The notes beneath the pieces are model-generated. The model was not told where the DNA came from, did no database searches, and saw only the letters and a list, made by a program, of their open reading frames with translations. Positions 1 through 9,000 of a stretch of DNA of 64,000 bases are shown here, one piece after another. The DNA is from Dielma sp000508965 (lineage in GTDB: Bacteria; Bacillota_I; Bacilli_A; Erysipelotrichales; Erysipelotrichaceae). Where the stretch lies: positions 1 through 64,000 of the forward strand of contig BAHV02000011.1 of assembly GCA_000508965.1 (NCBI GenBank). The letters run 5' to 3'. A program made the position numbers and the translations under genes. The stretch's first letter is position 1. Every line of letters begins with the position of its first letter.

Positions 1-1
1 C

Positions 2-796
2 ATTTCAGATTTCACATTTGATTCGTATATTTTGTATTGTAAGAGTTTAAATAATGATTATTTGATTGAGAGTAGAAATGTTGGAATTTCTAGTCATACA
101 GTCAAAGAAATTAGTGATGATACGATAGAGCGTATCAAAAAGGCTTTAGTTAAAACAATTAATAAAGAATTTGGGGAAGAATATTTAAACGTGCTAGGTG
201 ATGGAATATTATCTGATTTTTTTGAAAAACTACATATAGTAGTGGATGATGGAGAGAAAAGTCAACATATAAAAAGCATATTACCAATACATCAATTAAA
301 CCAATTAAGTAAAAAAAGTCTTGAAGCAATTTTCGAGGATATAAATAATATGAGAGTGAGTTTGAAGACTAACATTAATTTAGAAAATCAGAAGATTACT
401 CGAATTAGTGAATGTTTGGCATATAAAAAACACTTGCAAAGAAAAACAATTGAATCTTTAGTTATAACAAGATTAGTTGGGTATGATATTTTTAAATATA
501 ATTATTCAATACCACTTTATTTTAGTGCGTATACTGATCATTTGGGAATAGAAGAAAAAAAAGATCTTTTACAGAATGTTAATTCAGAAGTGAGCAAAGC
601 ATTTTTTGATGTTAATAACTCAGAAGTGTTTTTTGGTTTTATTGATTTTATTATGAATGAAGTTAAAAATTCAAAAGATGTTAATTTAATATTTGAAATC
701 ACAAAATCAAGAGGGATAGAGTTTCCCCCACAATTAACTGATATCTCAGCTAAATTTTTAATTAGTATGATAATAGGAGGGCTTTATGATAATTAA
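2..796 (+). CDS. Unrecognised protein, 5'-truncated by window edge; partner of SMC-like ATPase
   Basis: The frame is open to the first base of the window, so the true start lies upstream; a TTG at 32 is only an apparent start. At least 265 residues are visible, largely charged and helical, with no motif I recognise. The stop overlaps the ATG of the next gene (786) by 11 bases, so the two are probably translationally coupled. Overlap with an SMC/Rad50-like ATPase resembles ABC-three-component or Lamassu-like defence operons, where the upstream gene is an effector or middle component. That is inference from context. Base composition is far more AT-rich than the housekeeping genes further right, suggesting transfer. 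Confidence 0.6.
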   Translation: MSDFTFDSYILYCKSLNNDYLIESRNVGISSHTVKEISDDTIERIKKALVKTINKEFGEEYLNVLGDGILSDFFEKLHIVVDDGEKSQHIKSILPIHQLNQLSKKSLEAIFEDINNMRVSLKTNINLENQKITRISECLAYKKHLQRKTIESLVITRLVGYDIFKYNYSIPLYFSAYTDHLGIEEKKDLLQNVNSEVSKAFFDVNNSEVFFGFIDFIMNEVKNSKDVNLIFEITKSRGIEFPPQLTDISAKFLISMIIGGLYDN

Positions 797-2391
797 CGAA
801 GTAGCAATTGGCAATGCGAAAAGTGCGTATATCGAAAAAAGATTTTCGCCAAATGTAAATGTATTATATAGCAATGATAACAATAAAGGAAAAACAATTT
901 TAATTCAATCGATAAGTTATGCATTAGGAGCATCTGATGTTTTTCCTGACGGAATTAATATCAATGATTATTATGTATATGTGTCTTGTTCTATCAATAA
1001 TAAAATAATTGAAATTGTAAGAAAACGAAGAGATTTTTTTGTTCTTGTAAACAACGAATTAAATATATTTGATTCTGTAAGTGAGTTTAAATACTTTTAT
1101 AATAAAAATATTATGGAGTTACCAAAATATTTTAAAGATGGAAAAGAAAAAGTTGTAGATTTTCCACTGTATTATGAATTGTCTTTTATTCCTCAAGATG
1201 GAAGAGACCCCTCTAATATAATTAATAAAACAGGTACAAACAAGGTTGATTTTTTAGATATGTTAGCAAGTATGATGAACAATGGTTATAAAAGTGATTT
1301 AGATCTTAGCGATATTGAGGAAGAACTCAAATCAAAGAAAAAAGAGAAAAGTATATTATCAAGAAAAATTAAATGTTCATCTGACAATAAGGAAATGTTT
1401 TCTGAATTAAGCATAACTTATGATAGAGAAAAATATGAGTTAATAACTAAACGACTTTCAGAACTTGAATCATATATGTCTGAATTAAAAAGAAAGAGAA
1501 CGTTAGAGACAAATAGAAAAACAAAGTTAGTTTCATTAACTTCTGAATTGATATCATTAAATAGAAAATTGAATGAAGGCTATTTTATTTGTGCAGATTG
1601 TGGTAGTGAGAAAGTTCTTTATAAAAAAAAATGATACTGTGTTTGATACAAGCAACCCTGATGTTAGGGCAAATATATTGAATGCAATCACATTACAAAT
1701 AAAAATGAAAGAAGAACAAATTGAAGAGCTTAATATTGAGATTAATAAAGCAATTGAAGAAAAACAAAAAGAATTAAAAGATATTCCAGAAGGTGCGAAT
1801 GATTATTTTTTGTACTTAAGAGAATATAAGAACGTTGAAAAGAATTTGATTGAGTTAGACAAAATAGAAAAGGAAATTGAGTTACTAATAAAGAAGAAAA
1901 AAACTGCGATAGAATTAAGTGAAAGTAGCAAAGAAAATTATAAAAAAATGATTCAAAATATACTAATGGAAATGAATAGGCTACAATCTCTTATTGAAGT
2001 AAATACTTCAACTATATATAAGGATATTTTTACGACAAAGACAAAAATATTTTCAGGCAGTACGGAAAATGAATACTATTTCTGTCGGACAGTGGCTCTA
2101 TCTAATATTTTAAAACATGATCTTCCAATAATTATTGACTCATTTAGAGATGGTGAAATTTCTTCTACTAAGGAGATGGAAATGTTAAACATTTTTAAAA
2201 AGATGGGAAAACAGATAATTATATCTTCTACATTAAAAGATGAGGAGTATGAGGGAGAGAGTAAATATGCTCTTATAGATGGAATTAATACATTAGATTA
2301 TGAGGTTGTAAAAAAATATAATTTATTAGGTCATCAATATGTAGAAGAATTCAGAAAAATTTTAAGTAAGTTTCATATATTACTAAAATGA
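786..2391 (+). pseudogene. SMC/Rad50-like ATPase split by a frameshift at an A9 run
   Basis: Two overlapping frames (786-1634 and 1573-2391) together make one protein of about 535 residues. The first half has a Walker A-like GNNKGKT-type segment (read as NDNNKGKTILIQ, near residues 36-47), then a charged coiled coil and a CADCG half zinc-hook. The second half has more coiled coil and a Walker B/D-loop-like segment (PIIIDSFRDGE), followed by a switch-like IISST. The frame breaks at nine consecutive A residues (1623-1631). With eight As the reading continues Tyr-Lys-Lys-Asn-Asp and stays open to 2391. A good RBS (AGGAGGG) sits just before ATG 786. It could be a decayed gene, a sequencing error, or a gene rescued by transcriptional slippage. 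The family is probably a defence-type ABC ATPase. Confidence 0.7.
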
Positions 2392-2788
2392 TGAAAGATA
2401 AAATGCAAGTAGTCAAAAAGCTTCTTTTATTATCATATTAAGCATTACATTTTTAGTTGTATTTAATGATAGTATAATGAATTATTACTGATTCAGAAAT
2501 GGATGAAGAAATGAATTTATTTATTAAATCATAAGCAGTAGTACTTTGACAATACACTGACAATAAAATAATATTATTGTATCAAAATTTTATATTTCTT
2601 AAAAGCATAATATGGTAAAGTTCTCAAAATATTAAATTAACATTTACAAAAGTAACTCACTATAAAAACATTATAAGGAGGAACTTATGTGGCTGAGGCT
2701 TTTTTCTATGAAAACTCTTTCTTTGACCTCTCATCATTATGCTATATTTTAGTATTAGATATCAAAATATAAAGACTCCAATCAAAGC
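2392..2788. other. AT-rich intergenic stretch with no intact gene
   Basis: About 400 bases without a convincing gene. A strong RBS-like AAGGAGG (about 2675-2681) precedes ATG 2687 and GTG 2689, but the frames close after 21 and 27 codons. The GTG frame (MAEAFFYENSFFDLSS...) may be the broken start of the DUF2726-like remnant that follows. I see no RNA gene or clear terminator. Confidence 0.4.
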
Positions 2789-3013
2789 ATGTTGTTAGAA
2801 TATTTTTTATACACACATATAGACTTTCTCATTATTACAGAATTAACTAAGCAGCCAATACTAGCAATTGAAGTAGATGGAAAGTATCATAAAAATAAAG
2901 AGCAAAAAGTAAGAGATGAAAAAAAGCACAAAATTTTAAAAAATCATGATATTCCTGTATGGAGAATAAAAAGTACAGATGCTGTCGAAAAAATGATATT
3001 CAATCTGAATTAG
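2789..3013 (+). pseudogene. Remnant of a DUF2726/PD-(D/E)XK-like nuclease domain
   Basis: The frame encodes about 74 residues with the hallmark of DUF2726-type domains: DFLII...KQPILAIEVDGKYH followed by a basic run and IPVWRIKS. This is the core of a PD-(D/E)XK-like nuclease fold, often found at the C-terminus of helicase or defence proteins. There is no RBS at the ATG, and the frame has a stop at 2756 just upstream, so the N-terminal part is missing. It lies in the same AT-rich block as the broken ATPase. I read it as a decayed gene fragment rather than a working small protein. Confidence 0.55.
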
Positions 3014-3190
3014 AGGTTGCAATAAACAAAATAAGGAAAATTTATTGCTTTTTTTAGAAGCTAAAAATTGGAAAAGATAAATGTAATTTAAGAGTATTAA
3101 TTATGAGGGTTTGAAAATATTATTTTTATGTGGTAAAGACTATTATTATATTTCAAAAATAACGGACAATGTGATAATATTATAAATGCT

Positions 3191-3253
3191 ATGAAAATTA
3201 GACAGGCTGCTGACCTGTCTTTTTGGATAAGAAATCAGGAGGTAATCAAATGA
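3191..3253 (+). promoter_or_regulatory. Possible 20-codon leader ORF overlapping the GTPase start
   Basis: ATG 3191 opens a 20-codon frame (MKIRQAADLSFWIRNQEVIK) whose TGA overlaps the ATG of the downstream GTPase (ATGA at 3250-3253). The terminator-like hairpin at 3200-3220 lies inside it. Leader peptides with attenuator hairpins are known upstream of tet(M)-type genes, so ribosome-controlled attenuation is plausible. No clear Shine-Dalgarno precedes ATG 3191, which weakens the case. Confidence 0.35.
3200..3224 (+). terminator. Terminator-like hairpin in the leader of the GTPase gene (attenuator candidate)
   Basis: AGACAGG (3200-3206) pairs with CCTGTCT (3214-3220) across a 7-base loop, and four more Ts follow. 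It sits only about 15 bases before the RBS of the GTPase gene, with no complete gene immediately upstream. It is therefore more likely an attenuator than an end-of-operon terminator. Confidence 0.55.
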
Positions 3254-5841
3254 AGCATGTAGTAATCGGAACTCTGGCACATGTAGATGCCGGTAAGACA
3301 ACATTATCAGAAAGTATGCTTTATTTGAGCGGGAGTATCCGAAAATTGGGGCGTGTCGATCATGGCGATGCTTTCTTAGACTATGACAAACAAGAGAGAA
3401 GCCGCGGGATTACTATATTTTCAAAACAAGCTATTTGCCAATGGAAAGATATTGAATTTACCTTACTAGATACGCCGGGACACGTCGATTTTTCAAGTGA
3501 AATGGAACGAACCCTGCAGATTCTGGATTATGCGATTTTAATTGTTAATGCTGTTGATGGCGTGCAGACGCACACGGAAACGATTTGGAAATTGCTGGAG
3601 CATTATCAGATACCTGTTTTTATATTTATTAATAAGATGGATACGGCATATCTAACGAAAGAAGAATTGATGGCTGAGCTGCGTAAACGGTTAGATGAGA
3701 GATGTGTCGATTTTACATCTTCATCTAATGAAATGATGGAACAGGCGGCCATGTGTGATGATGAATTGCTGGAAGATTACATGGAACATACGATTATAAA
3801 TAAATCTTTGTTATCAGCTAAAATACATAAAAGAAAAGTATTTCCATGCTATTTTGGTTCAGCCTTAAAAAGGCAGGGTATTGAGACTTTCCTGGATGGC
3901 TTAAGCGAATTTATTATAATGCATGATTACCCTGAGGAATTTGGCGCAAAGGTATACAAAATAACTCGTGATGAGAATGGTAATAAGCTGGCCCATATGA
4001 AAATCACTGGCGGCAGCTTAAAAGTTAAAGCCAAACTGGGTGAAAGTGAGAAGGTTGACCAGATTCGTAAATATTCAGGCAGTAAATTTACTGCCGTTAA
4101 TGAAGCCATAGCCGGTGAGGTATGTGCGGTTAAAGGACTGCAGAATGTCTATGCGGGTGAAGGACTCGGTTTTGAAAAGAAATCTGAAAAGCCTTTGCTT
4201 TCTTCTTATATGAACTACCGTATGCAGCTGCCTGAAGGATGTGATGCATTTAATATGCTTAGAAATTTAAAACAGCTAGGAGAGGAAGACCCACAGCTTC
4301 ATATTACATATAATGAACGGTTAAAAGAAATCAGAGTTCAGATGATGGGAGAGATTCAGACTGAAATATTAAAAAATATCATCAGCAATCGTTTTAATGT
4401 TGATGTGTCTTTTGACCATGGTGCTATCAGCTACCGTGAAACAATTCTGGAACCCGTCGAAGGCGTAGGGCATTATGAGCCATTAAGGCATTATGCTGAA
4501 GTACATTTGCTGCTTGAACCGGGGAATGAAGGCGGCGGTATCCAAATTACGAGTGCATGTCCTGAAGATGAATTGGATCGTCATTGGCAGCGTCTGATAT
4601 TGAGCCATCTTGAAGAAAAAGAGCATTTAGGAGTGTTAACCGGATCACCTATTACTGATATGAAGATAACTTTATTAAGTGGTAAGGCTCATCAAAAACA
4701 TACTGAAGGCGGAGACTTCCGTGAAGCAACTTATCGGGCAGTGCGTCAAGGGCTGAAATCTGCCAAATCAATCGTATTAGAACCTTATTTCAAATTTAAA
4801 TTAGAAGTGCCTACGGAATATCTAAGCCGTGCTGTTTTTGATATTGAACAGATGAATGGGAGTTTTGTAATCGATGATACTGCCAATGAAATGACGGTAC
4901 TGAGCGGCAGCGCGCCAGTAGCAAAAATGCAGAACTATCAAAGCGAGTTAGTTGCTTATACTAAGGGCAAAGGAAAATTAGCCTGTGTGATGGAAGGCTA
5001 TAAACCATGTCAAAATCAAGATGAAATCATTGCTGAAGCAGGCTATGATAGTGAAACCGATATCGATAATCCTACAGGTTCAATTTTTTGTTCACATGGC
5101 GCCGGTTATTTTGTACCTTGGCATGAGGTGAAGAAGCAGATGCATGTTACAACCAGTTACAGCAAGACGGAAAAGAAACAGCAAAGTGTTCCGGCCAAGG
5201 AAATGAAAAAGTTAAATGATGAAGATTTAGATGCGATATTTATTAAGACGTATGGGCCGGGAAAACGCCGTTTGGAAAATAATTCAAAGAAAGCTAAAGA
5301 AGAAGGTGTTCAAGGCCTGCTGGCAAGTGTGAAACATCGGCCTTTATGTTATTTGATTGATGGGTATAATATTATCCATTCATGGCCTGAATTAAAGGAA
5401 CTGGCTGTAGATAATTTGGATGCTGCTCGTTCGAGGCTGATGCAGCTGATGGGGGATTTTCAAGGCTATAAGCAATGTCTGTTAATTCTTGTATTCGATG
5501 CCTATAAGGTATCTGAAGGTGTTGGCCAAATGTTTAAAGATCATAGTATTTTTGTAGTGTATACGGATCAGGCGCAGACAGCTGATATGTATATTGAGCG
5601 GGCAACTCATAAATTGAGCAGTGATTATCGGGTCGTTGTCGCTACCTCCGATGCAATGGAACAATTGATTGTCAGCGGTCAGGGAGCGCATAGGATGTCA
5701 AGCCGGGAATTGCTGTTAGAGGTAGAAGGACTGCGTAAACGAAGGCAGCAGAAGTTTGAAGAAAGTCAGCGAAAGGGATATAATCAGCCACTTGAAAAAA
5801 TTCGCGATTTATATAATGATGGGTTAAAAAAATCAGATTGA
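3250..5841 (+). CDS. TetM/EF-G-like translational GTPase fused to a Rae1/YacP NYN endoribonuclease domain
   Basis: The 863-residue product starts at ATG 3250 (RBS AGGAGGT); the upstream TTG at 3223 has no RBS. Residues 1 to about 650 are a ribosomal-protection/EF-G-like GTPase: P-loop HVDAGKT near residue 11, switch II DTPGHVDF, NKMD, and domain IV/V with LEPYFKFKLEVPTEYLSRA. Residues about 697-863 are a complete NYN domain like Bacillus YacP/Rae1, with acidic residues in LIDGYNII, VFDAY, TADMYIE and VATSD. Rae1 is known to cut mRNA in the ribosomal A site, so the fusion suggests a factor that enters the A site and cleaves mRNA there. The tetracycline-displacing YSPVSTPADFR loop of TetM is replaced by QKHTEGGDFR, so tetracycline resistance should not be assumed. 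Confidence 0.85.
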   Translation: MKHVVIGTLAHVDAGKTTLSESMLYLSGSIRKLGRVDHGDAFLDYDKQERSRGITIFSKQAICQWKDIEFTLLDTPGHVDFSSEMERTLQILDYAILIVNAVDGVQTHTETIWKLLEHYQIPVFIFINKMDTAYLTKEELMAELRKRLDERCVDFTSSSNEMMEQAAMCDDELLEDYMEHTIINKSLLSAKIHKRKVFPCYFGSALKRQGIETFLDGLSEFIIMHDYPEEFGAKVYKITRDENGNKLAHMKITGGSLKVKAKLGESEKVDQIRKYSGSKFTAVNEAIAGEVCAVKGLQNVYAGEGLGFEKKSEKPLLSSYMNYRMQLPEGCDAFNMLRNLKQLGEEDPQLHITYNERLKEIRVQMMGEIQTEILKNIISNRFNVDVSFDHGAISYRETILEPVEGVGHYEPLRHYAEVHLLLEPGNEGGGIQITSACPEDELDRHWQRLILSHLEEKEHLGVLTGSPITDMKITLLSGKAHQKHTEGGDFREATYRAVRQGLKSAKSIVLEPYFKFKLEVPTEYLSRAVFDIEQMNGSFVIDDTANEMTVLSGSAPVAKMQNYQSELVAYTKGKGKLACVMEGYKPCQNQDEIIAEAGYDSETDIDNPTGSIFCSHGAGYFVPWHEVKKQMHVTTSYSKTEKKQQSVPAKEMKKLNDEDLDAIFIKTYGPGKRRLENNSKKAKEEGVQGLLASVKHRPLCYLIDGYNIIHSWPELKELAVDNLDAARSRLMQLMGDFQGYKQCLLILVFDAYKVSEGVGQMFKDHSIFVVYTDQAQTADMYIERATHKLSSDYRVVVATSDAMEQLIVSGQGAHRMSSRELLLEVEGLRKRRQQKFEESQRKGYNQPLEKIRDLYNDGLKKSD

Positions 5842-5861
5842 CATATCAATTTGATTTTTTT
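5830..5861 (+). terminator. Rho-independent terminator of the GTPase-NYN gene
   Basis: A 12-bp stem (5830-5841 with 5846-5857, one G-T pair) closes a CATA loop and runs into a T tract. It overlaps the stop codon. Confidence 0.8.
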
Positions 5862-5863
5862 AT

Positions 5864-5894
5864 GATGCAAACGCTTACAAAATATGATACATTA
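5864..5894 (+). repeat. Promoter-like direct repeat, left copy
   Basis: GATGCA, 8 variable bases, then CAAAATATGATACATTA. The same arrangement with the same spacing occurs at 9859-9889 upstream of guaA, with one mismatch in the 17-base part. It contains an extended -10-like TGATACATT. The two copies flank the helicase gene. Confidence 0.5.
5866..5879. promoter_or_regulatory. cre-like (CcpA operator) sequence
   Basis: TGCAAACGCTTACA matches the catabolite-responsive element consensus TGWAARCGYTWNCW at 13 of 14 positions. It lies just upstream of the extended -10 motif at 5886-5893, before the helicase gene. A CcpA-like protein is encoded at 37918. One match in an AT-rich stretch could be chance. 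Confidence 0.4.
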
Positions 5895-6037
5895 TTAATG
5901 CAGAGGGTTGGTATGGGGATATTAAAAATTTACATATTCATAATTTAATTATCTAACTCATATTTGCTGCTAAAGGGGATGGGAATGAATATATAGTTTT
6001 TAGTATAGTTTTTTCATTTTACACATGGGGAGGAATT

Positions 6038-9000
6038 ATGAATACTATTAATGATGTATTAGATTATTATATAAATTTTGAGTTAGAGGAAAGATTATAT
6101 AAAATTGCGATTAATAAAAATAATTATCTAAATTTAAGTAAAAATAAATTAACTGATTTATCTAACATAGAATCTTTACTAACAAGTAAGAAAATAGCTT
6201 TAATTAAGACGATTATAAATGCGATTAAGTTCAAAAATGAAGATAAGGAAAAAGATTTAATTAAATTATTAAATACGATTGAAAATGGTAGCCTAACATT
6301 AAAGGAAGGATTTGATTTTAATGATTTAGTCAGCAAAAGCGAGTATAAATATGGCGATAATTATGCAAAAGATAATTTAGAAATTAATAAGATAATAAAT
6401 GATAATAAAATTTATATTCTTTATCCTGTTTTTGCGTTTGGAAAACAAAAAATACCACTTATTAATTTCCAGGTCGAAATTAAGGATAATAAAATAATTG
6501 TAGAAGATTATCGTGTTCAAATAGAAGCATTGAGAACGATTATATCCAGAATTTTATCATGTGATAGAGCCGATGTAGAATACGCTATGCCTGATTTTGA
6601 AAATTTCTATGAAGCGATATCAGTATATGAAAATACAGATATTTTTGAATTAATTACTATAATAGAAAATGAATTAATGGGTAAATTTACTAAAGAGTTA
6701 TTTACAGGTTTTTGGTCGTATAAAGATTATGGTAACTGGGCTGTTACAGAAGAAATTATTATTACAATGGAATCATTTGGTGAAATGATTTTACCTCCAT
6801 ATCAGGAAGAAATTGAGGAAGTTAAATTTCATTTAAAAGATAAAAATTCTAAATTGTTAGACCAATATTTATTTGGCTGTGATACATCATTATATTCTGA
6901 AAACATAAAAATTAATACTCACTACGGTAGCTACACATCAGATTATCCGATTAATGAAAAACAGGCAAAAGTAATTAATAGTTATAAAATCTCTAATTTG
7001 TTAGCAGTCAGTGGTCCACCAGGTACTGGAAAAACCACTGTGATTAAAGAAGTCATAGCGAATAATATTGTTGAGAAAGCGATAAAAATACTTGGGATTT
7101 GGAATCAAAGCTGGGAAAAAATAGGGTGGGATAATCAAGAGGTTTATCAATCTCCACTAAAAGGTAACTGTGATTATTCTATGTTGATTGCTAGTGGTAA
7201 CAATAAAGCAGTAGATAATATCGGGTTAGAATTGCTTGAAGAAATTAATTATTTTTCGGAAGCATTGGACACTAAAAAAACTGGATATAAAGGAATACTT
7301 TGTGCCAGACTAGGAAATCAAGATAATACTGAGAGCTTTAAAAATGATATCCTGAATCCCTTTATTAATTACTTAGAAAAAGAGACAATTTACGATGAAC
7401 ATAAAGCAAATGAAACCATCGTTTCGTTTCAAGCGTCTGTAAATAATTTGTTGAGTTTGAAAGAGACAATATTTGGTTTTAGTAAACATCGAGAAATTCT
7501 CTGCAATAAAATGTTAACCTTAAATGTGTTTGGCAGGGAACTGGATGAGCAAATAGTAGAAGAAGCGAAATCTAAGTACAATCATGAAGTCAGCATTCTT
7601 ACTGAAACTATTAAACAATTAGATAATAAATTGTCTGCATTAGAAAAAAGAAAAGTTTTTATAATTAACGAAATTGCTGAAAAATCTAATAATCTAAAAA
7701 AAATTAATGAAGAATTAGATAAAAAACGGCAATATGTACAATTGATTGATAAGAAGGCAAAAATTATTCTTATAGGTCATTTTCTAGCCCGTTCTTTGGA
7801 AAATAAATATGGTAGTAGGTCAAGCATATACGAAAATGTAAAATTATTAGAAAATGATTATAATTTAGAAAAAATATTGTATAATCAGCAAGAAGCAGAA
7901 TTTAATACGTTAGAAGAGCAATTAACCGATGCTCATAATTTATTAGAAGATAGAAGAAGGGAGATTAATAAAATCAAGGAAATCTTATCGTTGATTGATG
8001 AATTTGAAAAGTTAAAGGGTAAGGCGGATGATTTAATCAAACTTGGTTTAAAAGATGTCAATTGGAATAGTTCAGAGTATGATTTATTTAATAATAACTA
8101 CATAGTTCAATTGAGATATGAATTATTTAAAAAATCACTATTGTTAATAAAGTTATACATATGTAAAAATGCGCGATATATTCATTTTAATCTTAAAAAA
8201 GTATATCCTGATAAATGGTTTCAAGCATTTTATCGGCGTGATTTTCGATACGATAATAAATATGAAGGGTATCTAAAGGCTATGTGGGAAACATTATTTC
8301 TTTGCTTTCCAGTTGTGACAACAACACTATTTTCATTAAATAGAATGAAATTTCCTTTAATACAAGGTTTGTACGATACAATACTAATTGATGAAGCTGG
8401 ACAGTATTCCATACATACTGTTATAGCGCCAATATACAGATGCCGTAAGGCAATAATAGTTGGAGATACTAAACAAATTGAGCCAATACGAAATCAGAAT
8501 AATTATGTTATTGAAAATAGTAAATTAAATGATCAAATGAAACAACTATTTGATGTAAATTTGAATAGTATACAAAATGCTGCAGATAGGGCAAGTGATG
8601 TTTATGATATTTTGGGCAATAAAAAAGTAGGAATAATTCTTAATGAACATCGTCGATGTGAGAGGTCAATTGTAGAATTCTCTAATCGATATGTATATAA
8701 AAATCAATTGAAAATTATAAAAGAGGATACTGTCAAGCCGTTTCTTAAATACAGTTTATGCATGATAGATGTTAGAAGTGTTGAAGAAAAACGTCATATT
8801 AATAATACAGAAATAGATATGTGTGTTAAAATAATTGACAAACTTTTAGCGATATATGGAAATGACTATAAGAAAAATATTGGTATTATAACACCATTTA
8901 GAAAACAAGCAGATGCATTGAAAGCGAGGATTCCGGAAATAGAATGTGGTACTGTTCATTTATTTCAAGGTCGTGAAAAAGATATAATTTTATTTAGTAT

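Noticed and set aside
3250..5841. Calling the GTPase a tetracycline resistance gene
   Set aside because: The TetM loop YSPVSTPADFR is not conserved and a nuclease domain is fused, so the function cannot be taken as resistance.
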